From NCBI GenBank assembly GCA_001665255.1, contig LZSH01000198.1, forward strand, positions 1-36,909: a DNA stretch of 36,909 nt, read 5' to 3'. Below are positions 13,348 through 26,867 of the stretch, in pieces; position 1 is the first letter of the stretch; each line of letters opens with the position of its first letter. Both the position numbers and the translations under genes were made by a program. The stretch is from Mycobacteriaceae bacterium 1482268.1 (GTDB lineage: Bacteria; Actinomycetota; Actinomycetes; Mycobacteriales; Mycobacteriaceae). The notes below the pieces were generated by a model, which did not search any database, was not told the origin of the DNA, and saw only the letters and a list, made by a program, of their open reading frames with translations.

Positions 13348-14043
13348 ATGAAGATCACAGTGATCGGAGCCAGCGGCCTGATCGGAACCAAGCTCGTCGA
13401 ACTGCTGACCGCGGACGGCCACGAGGTCGTTGCCGCCTCCCGTAACACCGGTGTGGACGTGCTCACCGGCGAGGGCCTTGCCGATGCCCTGGCCGGCGCC
13501 GACGTGTTGATCGACGTTCTCAACTCGCCCGACTTCTCCGACGGCCCAGTGATGAACTTCTTCACCACCTCGACCACCAACCTGATCGCGGAGGCGAGGA
13601 AGGCGGGCGTCGGCCATTACGTGGCGTTGTCGATCGTCGGGGTCGACGGCCTGCCCGACAGCGGTTACCTACGGGCCAAGGTCGCCCAGGAGAAGATCAT
13701 CACAGGGTCGGGCGTGCCCTACACCCTGGTGCGCGCCACCCAGTTCGCGGAGTTCACCGACCAGATCACCGAGTCGCTTGTCGTCGGAGACGAGGTGCGC
13801 GTTCCGGATGCGTTGATCCAGCCGATCGCCGCGGATCAGGTCGCCGCTGACGTGGCACGTGCCGCGGTCGCCGCGCCGCTCAACGGTTTCACGAATATCG
13901 GTGGGCCGCAGAAGATCTCGTTCGAACAGATGGCCCGCGATTCGCTGGCGCGCCGCGGCGAGGACAAGTCCGTCGTCGTGGATCAGAACGCCCGGTACTT
14001 CGGTACTGTGCTCGAGCAGCGCAGCCTGGTGACACCGGACTAG
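13348..14043 (+). CDS. NmrA-like / atypical SDR NAD(P)-binding protein
   Basis: A 231-residue Rossmann protein. It starts MKITVIGASGLIGTKLVELL, an atypical-SDR nucleotide-binding motif (GASGLIG). It has VGHYVALSIVGVDGL in the place of the SDR fourth strand, and no YxxxK catalytic pair, as in NmrA/HSCARG-like sensors and in quinone or flavin reductases. YTLVRATQFAEF is the typical substrate-side block of this group. The true start is ATG at 13348; the TTG at 13333 has no support. The substrate is unknown. It converges with accA3, with no hairpin in the 28 bp between them. Confidence 0.8.
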   Translation: MKITVIGASGLIGTKLVELLTADGHEVVAASRNTGVDVLTGEGLADALAGADVLIDVLNSPDFSDGPVMNFFTTSTTNLIAEARKAGVGHYVALSIVGVDGLPDSGYLRAKVAQEKIITGSGVPYTLVRATQFAEFTDQITESLVVGDEVRVPDALIQPIAADQVAADVARAAVAAPLNGFTNIGGPQKISFEQMARDSLARRGEDKSVVVDQNARYFGTVLEQRSLVTPD

Positions 14044-14071
14044 AACACACTCGCGCCGGTTGTTGCGTGCG

Positions 14072-15904
<1,833 letters not shown>

Positions 15905-16022
15905 TTAAGAATGTATCGCGCGCAGTTTATGCGCCTGCGCACGGCCGACCCCAAGTGGCCCCGGCTACCGACGAGTAGCTTCTGGTGCCACGTACCGGAG
16001 GCGTCAACAGATCACGACGCGG

Positions 16023-16631
16023 CTATGGGAACGGCAGCGGTGTGGCATTCCTCTGCGTCATCAACCGCTGCATGAGCCGGATCTCCTGGCCCTGCTCGTT
16101 CGCCATGGCCAGTGCGGTGCTACGGATCGCGGCGTTCGAGCCGTTGCGCGATTCGTCGATCGCCATCTCCGTACCGCCCTGATGGTGACGGGTCATCAGT
16201 TGCAGGAACAATGTCTCGTTGTCGCGGCTGGTTGCGCGCTGCAGGCGGGACAGCTCCTCTCGGGTCGCCATACCCATGGACGGGGCGCTGGTGCCGGTGT
16301 GATCGCCCATTTCGTGGTGGCTGGGGTTCAAGGGTTCGTCGGCCATCTGCAGCCAGCCGACCATGGTGCCTACTTCTGCCAGCTGGGTCTGCTTGATCTG
16401 TTCTGCAAGCGTTCGTATTTCGGGCGCCGCTTGCGGGGACAGCAGGTCGCAGATGGTCACGGCCTGCTGGTGGTGATTCATCATCAGGTGCGTGAACGTC
16501 ACGTCGGTGGCCGACATCGGTGCCGCCGGCTCACCGCTGTGGCGGCGGGACTCGGCGAATGCCCCGAGCGCGGCGGCCGCGGCGATGATCATGGCGATGC
16601 CAAAGATCCTGGCGGGCACGGACGCCGTCAT
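16023..16631 (-). CDS. DUF305 exported protein
   Basis: A 202-residue protein with an N-terminal signal or anchor (RIFGIAMIIAAAAALGAFA, residues 8-26) and two ferritin-like DUF305 halves. Each half carries a His/Met-rich helix: THLMMNHHQQAV (about 48-59) and QLMTRHHQGGTEMA (about 143-156). DUF305 proteins are exported, and several are linked to copper or other metals, but no reaction is established. Its ATG overlaps the stop of the LVIVD gene (ATGA, 16628-16631), so the two are translationally coupled and probably act together outside the membrane. Confidence 0.85.
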   Translation of the reverse strand: MTASVPARIFGIAMIIAAAAALGAFAESRRHSGEPAAPMSATDVTFTHLMMNHHQQAVTICDLLSPQAAPEIRTLAEQIKQTQLAEVGTMVGWLQMADEPLNPSHHEMGDHTGTSAPSMGMATREELSRLQRATSRDNETLFLQLMTRHHQGGTEMAIDESRNGSNAAIRSTALAMANEQGQEIRLMQRLMTQRNATPLPFP

Positions 16632-18193
16632 CGCGGAGGGTAGACGGCCGGGTCCAGCTTCAGTGTCATGAACCCGTTATCCGAGCACGTGACATAAAGC
16701 ATGTTGCCGCGGAACTCCGGCGGCGACATGCACCAGTCGGCGGAGAAATCGGCCGGCTGGCCCCAGTCCGGGCGGTTGCCGAGGACGATGTCGTTGAGGT
16801 TGATCTTCCCGTCGAGCGCAGCACGTCCCACCCCAAAGATTCCGGTCAACGGTGGCGTCGCGAGCACCGACAGATTGAAGACATGGACGGAGTTCGGCAG
16901 GTCCTCGTACCGCTTGTCCGACTGCGCCGGCGGATTGAAGTAGGCGATTTCCCTGATGTTTTCGGGGTCGCGGACGTCGAAGACACGGATACCGGATTGC
17001 ACCCAGCCGCAAGCCAGCGCCTGCGGGTCGTCTTGGCGGTCCACAGCACAGTAGTGCGAGTCGTAGGCGAAGACGCCGTTGAACCCGGCACTACTCGTCC
17101 ACCTGTCCTGGTGTTCTTCCAGGTTGATCTCGAGCTTGATGATGTTGCGCAGCTTGATGTCGGTGGGATCGGAGGTATCGAACAGCTTGACCCCGCCGGA
17201 GCCCAGTTCGTCGATGTTGAAGATGTGCGGCACACCGGCATAAGTGACATAGACGCTGTGCTGAGATTCCTGCCCGTCCACCCAGCCTTTGTGGCCGTAC
17301 TGCGGTAGCAGTTGGTGCATGGTGAAATCAGGTGCCACCCGGTCTTGTACTGCCGAGACGTCGAGCACCGTCACGCCGCTGAATTGGGACATGAACATCG
17401 TTCGCCCGTCGGGTGTGAAGCCCATGCCGTGAGAGAGCCAGCCAACGGGCGCACTCCATACCGCATGAGGTGCTGTCGGGTCGCTGATGTCGATCGCACT
17501 GTTCCACAGCATCCCCCCAGCCCAGTAGGTGTTGCCGTCGGGGGAGAAATTGCCCTCGTGCGTGATCATTGGAATTCGTACGCCGGGAAGCGAACCGGCG
17601 CCGAGGTTGAGCAGACGCGGATGCCGGCAGTCCTGAGAGATGTCGTAGATCGAGATGTAGCCGCCGCCGAACAGCAGCGGCACCCCGGTGCCGACCAGCA
17701 AGCCGCGGCCCTCGTGCGCCTTCAACGACTCCCACGTGCCGCCGACCATCGCCGGTTCGGTGAGCAGGTCGGTCTGCACGGGGTGTGCGGGATCCGAGGC
17801 ATCGATGACTTGGACGCCGGTGGTGTAGGGCCAAGTCGAGCCGACATAGATGCAGTTCTTGTACGAGGTACTGGTGATGCCCGCACCGTTGCCCTGGTAC
17901 TTCCCGATCAGGTCGATGTTGCAGTTGTAGCCCAGCGCACTTCGCTTGGAGACTCGGTCCTCGGTCGGCACCTCGCCCTGCAATCCGGTTTCGACGCGAT
18001 CGCCCGGCCGGCACGTCGCTTTCGAGGCGGCGTACGGCCAGATGTCGAATTGCGTGTTGTAGCCCGGCGGCGGAGCAGCCAGCGCCCACACCGGTGCGGC
18101 CAGTTCGTAAGCGCCGATGAGAACGGCGACACACACTGCGCGAAGAACTTTGTCCAGCACGGTCGGCGCCGTCAAATCGCGGGTACGTTGCAC
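16628..18193 (-). CDS. Exported LVIVD-repeat beta-propeller-like protein
   Basis: About 521 residues with a signal peptide (LRAVCVAVLIGAYELAAPVW, then ALAAPPPG). A chain of repeats follows of the form ...VQVIDASDPAHPV..., ISIYDISQDCRHP, SAIDISDPTAPHA, VKLFDTSDPTDI and IRVFDVRDPENI: the LVIVD repeats of a beta-propeller. A short conserved tail follows. The ligand is unknown. The start is uncertain: the frame is open to a TTG at 18283, but GTG at 18193 gives a normal signal peptide and GTG at 18160 is also possible. It is coupled to DUF305 downstream, divergent from a TetR gene, with an 18-bp palindrome between. Confidence 0.8.
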   Translation of the reverse strand: MQRTRDLTAPTVLDKVLRAVCVAVLIGAYELAAPVWALAAPPPGYNTQFDIWPYAASKATCRPGDRVETGLQGEVPTEDRVSKRSALGYNCNIDLIGKYQGNGAGITSTSYKNCIYVGSTWPYTTGVQVIDASDPAHPVQTDLLTEPAMVGGTWESLKAHEGRGLLVGTGVPLLFGGGYISIYDISQDCRHPRLLNLGAGSLPGVRIPMITHEGNFSPDGNTYWAGGMLWNSAIDISDPTAPHAVWSAPVGWLSHGMGFTPDGRTMFMSQFSGVTVLDVSAVQDRVAPDFTMHQLLPQYGHKGWVDGQESQHSVYVTYAGVPHIFNIDELGSGGVKLFDTSDPTDIKLRNIIKLEINLEEHQDRWTSSAGFNGVFAYDSHYCAVDRQDDPQALACGWVQSGIRVFDVRDPENIREIAYFNPPAQSDKRYEDLPNSVHVFNLSVLATPPLTGIFGVGRAALDGKINLNDIVLGNRPDWGQPADFSADWCMSPPEFRGNMLYVTCSDNGFMTLKLDPAVYPPR

Positions 18194-18286
18194 AAGAACA
18201 TGAATTCCACCCCGACGTCCTTTGTCCCACGCATGAGCGGGAGAGTAACCACCAGGACACCCAATTGGGGACCGTTCCTTCAATCG

Positions 18287-18304
18287 TCTCTAATTATTTA
18301 GAGA
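18287..18304. promoter_or_regulatory. Candidate TetR operator palindrome
   Basis: TCTCTAA-TTAT-TTAGAGA is a perfect inverted repeat with 7-bp arms in the divergent region between the LVIVD gene and a TetR gene. Position, length and AT content are those expected of an autoregulatory TetR operator that would also control the LVIVD-DUF305 pair. Confidence 0.6.
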
Positions 18305-18493
18305 ACTCGTGGTCCGCGCGCCCTCCCGACGCGCGACACCCGCCGAAACGGCGTAAATCTGCACCAGCTGGCAGCCTCGACTCCTCGATAAGATGCGCTC
18401 ATCGCAGAACGCCGCAGGCACAACGCGCCCGAACGGCGCCGGCAGCTCGCCGACGCCGCGATAGAACTGCTGGGTGTCGGCGGCGCTAGAGGT

Positions 18494-19027
18494 TTGAGTC
18501 ACCCGAAGCTCGACGTCCATGCGGGCGTTCCGCCCGGCACGGCGTCGTTCTACTTCCGGACCCGCCAAGCGCTGCTGCTCGGGATAGCCGAACGGGTCAC
18601 CGAGCTGGACGTGCAAGACCTATCGCGCCTGACTGAACTGGCCACCGACGGATCCGGGCAGTTCACCGGCACCGCCGGATTGGCCGAGTTGGTGATGTAC
18701 TCCGGTGCCGAGCCCTACCTCACTCGCACCAAAGCTCGCTACGAACTCGTGCTGCACGCGAGCCGCGACGCCCAATTGATGTCCACGCTGCGTTTGTCGG
18801 TCGACACCTTCTATCGACTGGCTCACGACGTCGTCACCCGCTGGCACCGCGAAACGGATGCCCCACCCGCCGACCTCATCGACGAACAGGCGCGCGCGGT
18901 CCTGGCCCTCGTCAACGGCGTAATGCTGAGCTTCGTCGCTGGTCAACCCATCGTCCAGTCCGGCGCCCAACTCGAGCACCTCTTGGACGGACTCATTGCC
19001 GGTCTCACCGCCAATCGCGGGCCCTGA
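18494..19027 (+). CDS. TetR-family regulator, start codon unclear
   Basis: From TTG 18494 the protein has 177 residues: HPKLDVHAGVPPGTASFYF is the second half of a TetR HTH, followed by RTRQALLLGIAERV and a C-terminal ligand domain. The first HTH helix is encoded upstream in the same frame (RRRQLADAAIELLGVGGARG), which is open from 18392 after a TAA. That stretch has no ATG, GTG or TTG codon in frame. The ATG at 18393 is one base out of frame. Either a rare start (for example ATC 18401) is used, or a small indel after the ATG has damaged the N-terminus. The likely target is the divergent LVIVD-DUF305 pair. Confidence 0.75.
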   Translation: MSHPKLDVHAGVPPGTASFYFRTRQALLLGIAERVTELDVQDLSRLTELATDGSGQFTGTAGLAELVMYSGAEPYLTRTKARYELVLHASRDAQLMSTLRLSVDTFYRLAHDVVTRWHRETDAPPADLIDEQARAVLALVNGVMLSFVAGQPIVQSGAQLEHLLDGLIAGLTANRGP

Positions 19028-19132
19028 GCGCTCGACTTGCCGGATACGACGGCTCAGCCCGGATCCAGCCGCGTTGCGCTGTACTTCTTTCCCCGCCAGA
19101 GATACCGCGACGCACGCCGTGGAGATAGCGCG

Positions 19133-19546
19133 CTAGCGCAAGTGCTTCTTGATGCGGGCCAGCATCGCCGACATTCCCCGCAGCCGCAGGGGGCTGATCA
19201 ACGCGGCCAGGCCCAGCTCGCCGTAGAAGTCGTCGGGCACGGCAAGGATGTCGTCGGCAGGCTGGTTGTCGAGCCCCTGGGCCAGAATCGAGGCGAATCC
19301 GCGCGTCGTCGGCGCCTCAGGCGGCGCGCTGAAGTACAGCCGCACATGCTCGCGGTCGTCGGCATCGACGTGCAGGAACAACGGGGACTGGCATTCGGGT
19401 ACCGGCTCCATCGCCGCCTCTTCGAGGTCGGCGGGCAGCGGGGGCAGCTCACCGGCGAATTCGAGCAGCAGCTGCAGCTTGTCCTGACCGGTGACGTCTT
19501 TGAAGTCCGACACCACCTCGGCCAGCGGGGCCGGCATGGCGCTCAT
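19133..19546 (-). CDS. SufE-like Fe-S assembly / cysteine desulfurase accessory protein
   Basis: A 137-residue SufE-family protein. The family Cys loop is [14 protein letters not shown] (Cys accepts sulfane sulfur from a SufS-type desulfurase), and [12 protein letters not shown] and [17 protein letters not shown] are the conserved C-terminal blocks. ATG at 19546 overlaps the sseA stop as ATGA (19543-19546). It is the last gene of the accD5-accE5-maf-sseA-sufE operon and matches Rv3284. A SufE beside a rhodanese-like sulfurtransferase suggests a shared sulfur-transfer task. Confidence 0.9.
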   Translation of the reverse strand: MSAMPAPLAEVVSDFKDVTGQDKLQLLLEFAGELPPLPADLEEAAMEPVPECQSPLFLHVDADDREHVRLYFSAPPEAPTTRGFASILAQGLDNQPADDILAVPDDFYGELGLAALISPLRLRGMSAMLARIKKHLR

Positions 19547-20439
19547 GAGGAGCCAGGCGCCCCGCCTGGTTCGGCGCCGACTGCGACGGGCACGCGCACC
19601 GCGTTGCCCCATTCGGTCCAGGAACCGTCGTAGTTGCGCACACCCGGCAGGCCCAACAGATGGGTCAGAACGAACCACGTGTGGCTGGACCGTTCGCCGA
19701 TGCGGCAGTAGACGACCGTCTTGTCGTCGGGCGTGAGGAACTCGTACAGCTCATCGAGCTCCTTGCGGCTGCGGAACCGGCCGTTGTCCTGCGCTGCCTT
19801 CCCCCACGGAATCGAGCGCGCGGTCGGGATGTGTCCGCCGCGCAACGCGCCTTCCTCGGGATAGTCCGGCATGTGCGTGCGCTCGCCGGTGTACTCCTGC
19901 GGGGAGCGCACGTCGATCAGCGGCTCGTTGCCGAGGATGCCGAGCACGTCTTCCCGGAACGCCCGGATGGGTGCGTCGTCGCGCTCGACGACGGGATAGC
20001 CGGTGGACTGCTTTGTCGGCACGTCGAGGGTGGTGTCGCGGCCGTCGGAGATCCACAGATCGCGTCCGCCGTCGAGTAGCCGGACGTCCGGGTGGCCGAA
20101 CAGCGTGAAGACCCACAGGGCGTAAGCCGCCCACCAGTTGCTCTTGTCGCCGTAGATCACCACGGTGTCGTCGCGGGCAATGCCCTTGCGGTTCATCAGG
20201 TCTGCGAACTGCTCGCCGTTGATGTAGTCGCGCACATGCGGGTCGTTCAGGTCGGTGTGCCAGTCGATTTTCACGGCGCCGGGAATGTGGCCGGTGTCGT
20301 AGAGCAGCACGTCCTCGTCTGATTCGACGACGACCAGTCCTGGCCTGCCGAGATTGCCCGACAGCCAGTCTGGGGTCACCAGTCTTTCCGGGTGGGCGTA
20401 TGCGGCGAGGCTGGGATCGGGATCTGGGGGAAGCGGCAC
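19543..20439 (-). CDS. sseA: Thiosulfate sulfurtransferase (rhodanese) SseA
   Basis: A 298-residue tandem rhodanese. The inactive N-terminal domain includes [20 protein letters not shown] and [15 protein letters not shown]. The C-terminal catalytic domain holds [20 protein letters not shown] and the active-site loop [14 protein letters not shown], with the nucleophilic Cys in CRIGERS. It moves sulfur from thiosulfate or 3-mercaptopyruvate-type donors. GTG at 20439 was chosen, 17 bp after maf. Counterpart of Rv3283 in the same order. Confidence 0.92.
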   Translation of the reverse strand: MPLPPDPDPSLAAYAHPERLVTPDWLSGNLGRPGLVVVESDEDVLLYDTGHIPGAVKIDWHTDLNDPHVRDYINGEQFADLMNRKGIARDDTVVIYGDKSNWWAAYALWVFTLFGHPDVRLLDGGRDLWISDGRDTTLDVPTKQSTGYPVVERDDAPIRAFREDVLGILGNEPLIDVRSPQEYTGERTHMPDYPEEGALRGGHIPTARSIPWGKAAQDNGRFRSRKELDELYEFLTPDDKTVVYCRIGERSSHTWFVLTHLLGLPGVRNYDGSWTEWGNAVRVPVAVGAEPGGAPGSS

Positions 20440-20455
20440 AACTATGAGCCTACCG

Positions 20456-21088
20456 CTAGTTGTCAGACCACAGATCGGCCAGCGACAACCCGACGCGGGC
20501 GAACAACCCGCGCATTGTGGGCAGCGACAAGCCGACCACATTGGACGGATCACCGGTGATCCCGTCGACGAACCAGCCGCCGAACCCGTCGATCGTGAAG
20601 CTGCCCGCCACTCGAAGCGGCTCCCCGGTGGCGAGATACGCGCTCAGCTCCGCCTCCGTTGGTGTGCCGAAATTCACTGTGGTGCAACCAAACTCGACTT
20701 CGTGATGCGTGACGGCGCTGTCGCGCAACCGGATCACGCAATGGCCGCTGTAGAGCACGCCGGACCGCCCGGCCATAGCGCCCCATTGCCGTCGCGCTGC
20801 GTCGGCAGATGCGGGCTTGCCCCGCAGAGCGCCGTCGATGAACAACATCGAATCGCAGCCGATGACAACGCAATCGGCGGTCAGCGACGGTTCCAGGTCG
20901 GCGATGACGCGGTCGGCCTTGGCGCGGGCCAGCGCATTGGCGATATCTCCCGGGGCCGCGTCGGCGCCCTGTGCTGCGATGACGGCGTCCTCGTCGACGC
21001 CCGAAACGACGATCACGGGGTCGATTCCCGCTTGGCGCAACACCATTCGCCTGCCCGGTGAGGCGGAGGCGAGGACCACGCGCGTCAT
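20456..21088 (-). CDS. Maf-family nucleotide pyrophosphatase
   Basis: A 210-residue Maf/Ham1-fold protein. The N-terminus [20 protein letters not shown] is the hallmark S-x-S-P-x-R motif. [12 protein letters not shown] contains the catalytic Asp, and [13 protein letters not shown] and the C-terminal GLSLPTM are also conserved. Family members hydrolyse non-canonical or modified NTPs such as dTTP/UTP analogues and can act in septation control. ATG at 21088; 28 bp from accE5. Counterpart of Rv3282. Confidence 0.92.
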   Translation of the reverse strand: MTRVVLASASPGRRMVLRQAGIDPVIVVSGVDEDAVIAAQGADAAPGDIANALARAKADRVIADLEPSLTADCVVIGCDSMLFIDGALRGKPASADAARRQWGAMAGRSGVLYSGHCVIRLRDSAVTHHEVEFGCTTVNFGTPTEAELSAYLATGEPLRVAGSFTIDGFGGWFVDGITGDPSNVVGLSLPTMRGLFARVGLSLADLWSDN

Positions 21089-21116
21089 GATTCGATATCC
21101 TCGCGCAGGCGGCTCA

Positions 21117-21401
21117 TCAGCGCCGCATGTGGGTCCGCTCCCTGAGCGTCACGAGCTGCCAGCTGATCGGCGAATAGCGCAGCTTGTCGACGGGATGGCC
21201 CCACAGGTTGAGCTCCTGCGGGCCCGGCTCCACCCGGCCACCCGAGGCGGCGCTGAGCACCGCGACCAGCGCGGCGAGCTCCTCCTCGCTGGGCTCGCCA
21301 TTGACGATCTTGATCTGCTCGACCCCTTGGCTCGGCGGCTCGTCGATCGTCAGCTCGCGCGGGTCACTGACCTCGGTGATGTGGTGTTCGTCTTTGGTCA
21401 T
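21117..21401 (-). CDS. accE5: Acyl-CoA carboxylase epsilon subunit AccE5
   Basis: A 94-residue protein with a variable acidic N-terminus and a conserved C-terminal helix: [20 protein letters not shown], then AVLSAASGG and the basic end [10 protein letters not shown]. This is the actinobacterial AccE5/PccE fold, which bridges the AccA3 and AccD5 subunits and raises activity of propionyl-CoA carboxylase. It sits directly downstream of accD5 with a 53-bp gap, as in M. tuberculosis (Rv3281). Confidence 0.92.
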   Translation of the reverse strand: MTKDEHHITEVSDPRELTIDEPPSQGVEQIKIVNGEPSEEELAALVAVLSAASGGRVEPGPQELNLWGHPVDKLRYSPISWQLVTLRERTHMRR

Positions 21402-21454
21402 GGCTGTTGGTTCGCTCTCTCGCTACGTTCGCTGCGCGAACTGCGCTCGGCCGC

Positions 21455-23923
<2,469 letters not shown>

Positions 23924-23933
23924 AGTTTCGATC

Positions 23934-24467
23934 GTGGGTTACCCGGACAACGTGCTGGCCGCCGACGAACAGGTGGTGCTGCACCGCCACCCGCACTGGA
24001 AGCGGCTCATCGGGCCGGTGCTGTTGCTTCTCATCAGCTCGGCGGTGGGGGCTTTCCTCGCTGCGGTCGTCGAGAGGCAGAACTGGGGCACGGCCAAGAC
24101 GGTCGTGCTGTTGGTGATCCTCGCCGTCTGGCTGCTGCTCGTCGGGTGGCTGACGCTGTGGCCGTTTCTGAACTGGCTGACCACCCATTTCGTCATCACC
24201 GACCGTCGAGTGATGTACCGCCACGGCGTGCTCACCCGGCAGGGCATCGACATTCCGCTGGCCCGGATCAACAGCGTGGAATTCCGGCACGGGCTCGTCG
24301 ACCGGATGGTGCGCACCGGCACGCTGATCATCGAGTCGGCGTCACAGGACCCGTTGGAGTTTCACGACATTCCGCGAGTAGAGCGGGTCCACTCGCTGCT
24401 GTATCACGAAGTCTTCGACACACTCGGCGGCGAGGAGTCCGACAGCCGGTCCCCCGGAAGGCGCTGA
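23934..24467 (+). CDS. PH (bPH2)-domain membrane protein
   Basis: A 177-residue protein with two transmembrane helices (about residues 25-48 and 55-82) followed by a bacterial pleckstrin-homology-like domain: THFVITDRRVMYRHGVLTRQ, then IPLARINSVEF and GTLIIESASQDPLEFHDIP. These proteins are thought to scaffold or sense the membrane, but their function is not known. GTG at 23934; the gene follows birA closely and overlaps the 3' end of the convergent gtrA-like gene by 64 bp. Matches Rv3278c in position. Confidence 0.85.
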   Translation: MGYPDNVLAADEQVVLHRHPHWKRLIGPVLLLLISSAVGAFLAAVVERQNWGTAKTVVLLVILAVWLLLVGWLTLWPFLNWLTTHFVITDRRVMYRHGVLTRQGIDIPLARINSVEFRHGLVDRMVRTGTLIIESASQDPLEFHDIPRVERVHSLLYHEVFDTLGGEESDSRSPGRR

Positions 24468-25081
24468 CGCCGCCGCGCGCGCTGCAGCGGGGTGACGTTG
24501 GACACCTCGTTTTCGCGGTGCTCGTGCACTTCCTCCATCGCCTCGGCGATACCGCCTGCGGTGAAAGCAGATTCGATGGCCTTGTCCGGGTTGCGGCCGA
24601 ACTCGTCGGGGAACACCCAGCGGCGGAACGCCCAGAACCGGAACGCCATCTGCAGCAGGTTGCCGAGGATGTAAGCCGAGATGAAGTCGGCGATGTTCTC
24701 GACCGTCAGCGACACCTCGGGGACACGCAGGTGCAGCACATAGCTGGAGACGTAGAGCGGGAGCATGGACAGCAGCACTCCGACGCCGCTGAACGCGAAG
24801 AACAGCAGCGCCTCGTGATGACGTTCGCGGCCGCCCCGATCGCGGAAGCTCCACTCCCTGTTGAGGATGTAGGACGCGATCACCGCAACGATGCCGGCGA
24901 TGATCTTCGCGGTCACGGGCTTGGGCTCCAGCACCGTCAACTTCAGCGTATAGAAGACCGCCGAGTCGATGATGAAGGTGGTCGCTCCGACGATGGCAAA
25001 CTTGATGAGTTCGTGGTGCCGTTCGAAGTAAGGCCTGATCGGGCTGGGCAGCCGCGCGATCGTGGCATCGGTGAAGGACAC
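24404..25081 (-). CDS. GtrA-family membrane protein
   Basis: A protein of about 225 residues with four transmembrane helices typical of GtrA: HELIKFAIVGATTFIIDSAV, then TAKIIAGIVAVIASYILNRE and two more. The conserved N-R-x-W/F-x-F motif is seen as SYILNREWSFRD. GtrA proteins help carry lipid-linked sugars across the membrane, which suits the nearby cell-wall genes. GTG at 25081 is preferred: it lies 8 nt after a TACACT -10 box. The frame is open to another GTG at 25120. A polar C-terminal tail overlaps the PH-domain gene. Counterpart of Rv3277. Confidence 0.85.
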   Translation of the reverse strand: MSFTDATIARLPSPIRPYFERHHELIKFAIVGATTFIIDSAVFYTLKLTVLEPKPVTAKIIAGIVAVIASYILNREWSFRDRGGRERHHEALLFFAFSGVGVLLSMLPLYVSSYVLHLRVPEVSLTVENIADFISAYILGNLLQMAFRFWAFRRWVFPDEFGRNPDKAIESAFTAGGIAEAMEEVHEHRENEVSNVTPLQRARRRQRLPGDRLSDSSPPSVSKTS

Positions 25082-25089
25082 GACATCGC

Positions 25090-25095
25090 AGTGTA
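25090..25095 (-). promoter_or_regulatory. -10 box TACACT of the gtrA-like gene
   Basis: TACACT on the minus strand ends 8 nt before the GTG at 25081, and no Shine-Dalgarno exists. That is leaderless spacing, and it is the main support for the shorter start. Confidence 0.4.
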
Positions 25096-25162
25096 CGTAA
25101 ACAACGGAGTCTACGCGCACCCGTGCAGGTCAACGCCTACCCGCACATGACACCATGAACGC

Positions 25163-26335
25163 GTGCCGACCCCCAAAGTGACCATGATCGGCGGCGGGCA
25201 GCTGGCCAGGATGACGCATCAGTCAGCAATCGCCCTCGGCCAGACGTTGCGTGTGCTCGCCGTCGCACCCGACGATCCTGCCGCACAAGTCACACCCGAT
25301 GTGGTGATCGGGTCGCACACCGACATCGAGGCGCTGCGCCGCGCCGCCGAGGGCACCCAGGCCTTCACCTTCGACCACGAGCACGTGCCGCCTGATCTGC
25401 TCGAGAAGCTGGTCGCCGAGGGCGTCAACGTCGCCCCGCCGCCGGAGGCGTTGATCCACGCCCAGGACAAGCTGGTGATGCGCAGGCGGCTGGAGGCCGT
25501 CGGTGCCCCGATCCCGCGCTACGCCGAGGTGACCGACGTCGCCCAACTCGAAACATTCGCACCGGGCGAACAGATCGTGCTCAAGACCGCGCGCGGCGGC
25601 TACGACGGGCGGGGCGTGCTACTGGCCCGCGATCTCGACGAGGCCCGGGACTTCGCCGGCCGCAACCTCGCCGAGAAAAATCCGGTGCTGGTCGAGGAAC
25701 GCGTCGCGATGCGGCGCGAGCTCGCCGCGCTGGTGGCCCGTTCGCCGTTCGGCCAGGGTGCCGCGTTCCCGATCGTGGAGACCGTGCAACGCGACGGGAT
25801 CTGCGTCGAGGTGATCGCACCCGCGCCGGGCCTCGCCGGCGAAACAGCTTCCGCCGCAGGCCAACTGGCGTTGCGGTTGGCCGACGAACTCGGTGTGGTC
25901 GGCTTGCTGGCGGTCGAGTTGTTCGAAACAGTCGACGGCGCGCTGGTGGTCAACGAGCTGGCGATGCGGCCGCACAACTCCGGGCACTGGACGATGGACG
26001 GCGCCAAGACCAGTCAGTTCGAACAGCATCTGCGTGCGGTGCTGGACTACCCGCTGGGCGACACCAGCCTCGTCGCGCCGGTGACGGTGATGGCCAATGT
26101 TCTTGGCGCGCAGGTGAAACCAACGATGAGCATCGACGAGCGACTGCACCACTTGTTCGGGCGTGTCCCCGACGCGAAAGTGCACCTCTACGGCAAGGAG
26201 GAGCGCCCGGGCCGCAAGGTCGGCCACGTCAACATCGTCGGGGACGATGTGGCGAACTTGCGTGAACGGGCGACCCGGGCGGCACACTGGTTGTCGCACG
26301 CCGAGTGGACCGATGGATGGGACGGACATGAGTGA
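25163..26335 (+). CDS. purK: N5-carboxyaminoimidazole ribonucleotide synthase PurK
   Basis: A 390-residue ATP-grasp enzyme that carboxylates AIR to N5-CAIR with ATP and bicarbonate in purine synthesis. It starts [20 protein letters not shown] (PurK N-terminal motif). The ATP-grasp loop is [17 protein letters not shown], and [20 protein letters not shown] is the conserved catalytic block. GTG at 25163. The stop overlaps purE by 8 bp, so translation is coupled. Counterpart of Rv3276c. Confidence 0.96.
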   Translation: MPTPKVTMIGGGQLARMTHQSAIALGQTLRVLAVAPDDPAAQVTPDVVIGSHTDIEALRRAAEGTQAFTFDHEHVPPDLLEKLVAEGVNVAPPPEALIHAQDKLVMRRRLEAVGAPIPRYAEVTDVAQLETFAPGEQIVLKTARGGYDGRGVLLARDLDEARDFAGRNLAEKNPVLVEERVAMRRELAALVARSPFGQGAAFPIVETVQRDGICVEVIAPAPGLAGETASAAGQLALRLADELGVVGLLAVELFETVDGALVVNELAMRPHNSGHWTMDGAKTSQFEQHLRAVLDYPLGDTSLVAPVTVMANVLGAQVKPTMSIDERLHHLFGRVPDAKVHLYGKEERPGRKVGHVNIVGDDVANLRERATRAAHWLSHAEWTDGWDGHE

Positions 26336-26855
26336 CGGCGCCAGGGTAGGCGTGATCATGGGCAGCGACAGTGACTGGCCGGTGTTGGAAGCCGCTGCGC
26401 ATGCGTTGGCGGAGTTCGACATTCCGTTCGAGGTCGGCGTGGTGTCGGCGCACCGCACGCCCGACCGGATGCTCGACTACGCCCGTACGGCAGCGGGCCG
26501 CGGTATCGAGGTGATCATCGCGGGTGCGGGCGGTGCGGCGCACCTGCCGGGCATGGTGGCTTCGGCGACGGCGCTGCCGGTGATCGGTGTTCCGGTGCCG
26601 CTGGCCACACTCGACGGCCTCGACTCGCTGCTGTCGATCGTGCAGATGCCTGCGGGGGTCCCCGTGGCGACGGTGTCCATCGGAGGGGGCCGCAACGCGG
26701 GGCTGCTCGCGGTGCGCATCCTGGGCGCCTCGGATCCGGGCCTGCGGGAGCGGGTGGAGGGGTTCCAGCAGCAGCTCAAGGACTCGGTGCTGGAGAAGGA
26801 TGCCGCCCTGCGGGACCGGGTGCTCGGTTCCGACGGTAAAGTTACTGGCGAGTAG
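26328..26855 (+). CDS. purE: N5-CAIR mutase PurE
   Basis: A 175-residue class I PurE that converts N5-CAIR to CAIR. Motifs: [17 protein letters not shown] and [12 protein letters not shown] (catalytic His), then [17 protein letters not shown] and [20 protein letters not shown]. The start is ATG 26328 inside the end of purK; an in-frame ATG at 26313 is possible, but the MSDG start is the usual one. It is followed by fadE25 after 12 bp. The last ~25 residues are charged. Confidence 0.96.
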   Translation: MSDGARVGVIMGSDSDWPVLEAAAHALAEFDIPFEVGVVSAHRTPDRMLDYARTAAGRGIEVIIAGAGGAAHLPGMVASATALPVIGVPVPLATLDGLDSLLSIVQMPAGVPVATVSIGGGRNAGLLAVRILGASDPGLRERVEGFQQQLKDSVLEKDAALRDRVLGSDGKVTGE

Positions 26856-26867
26856 CAAGGAGTTCTC

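Noticed and set aside
17312-18301. 329-codon plus-strand frame opposite the LVIVD gene
   Set aside because: Low-quality shadow frame; the minus strand has the signal peptide and repeats.
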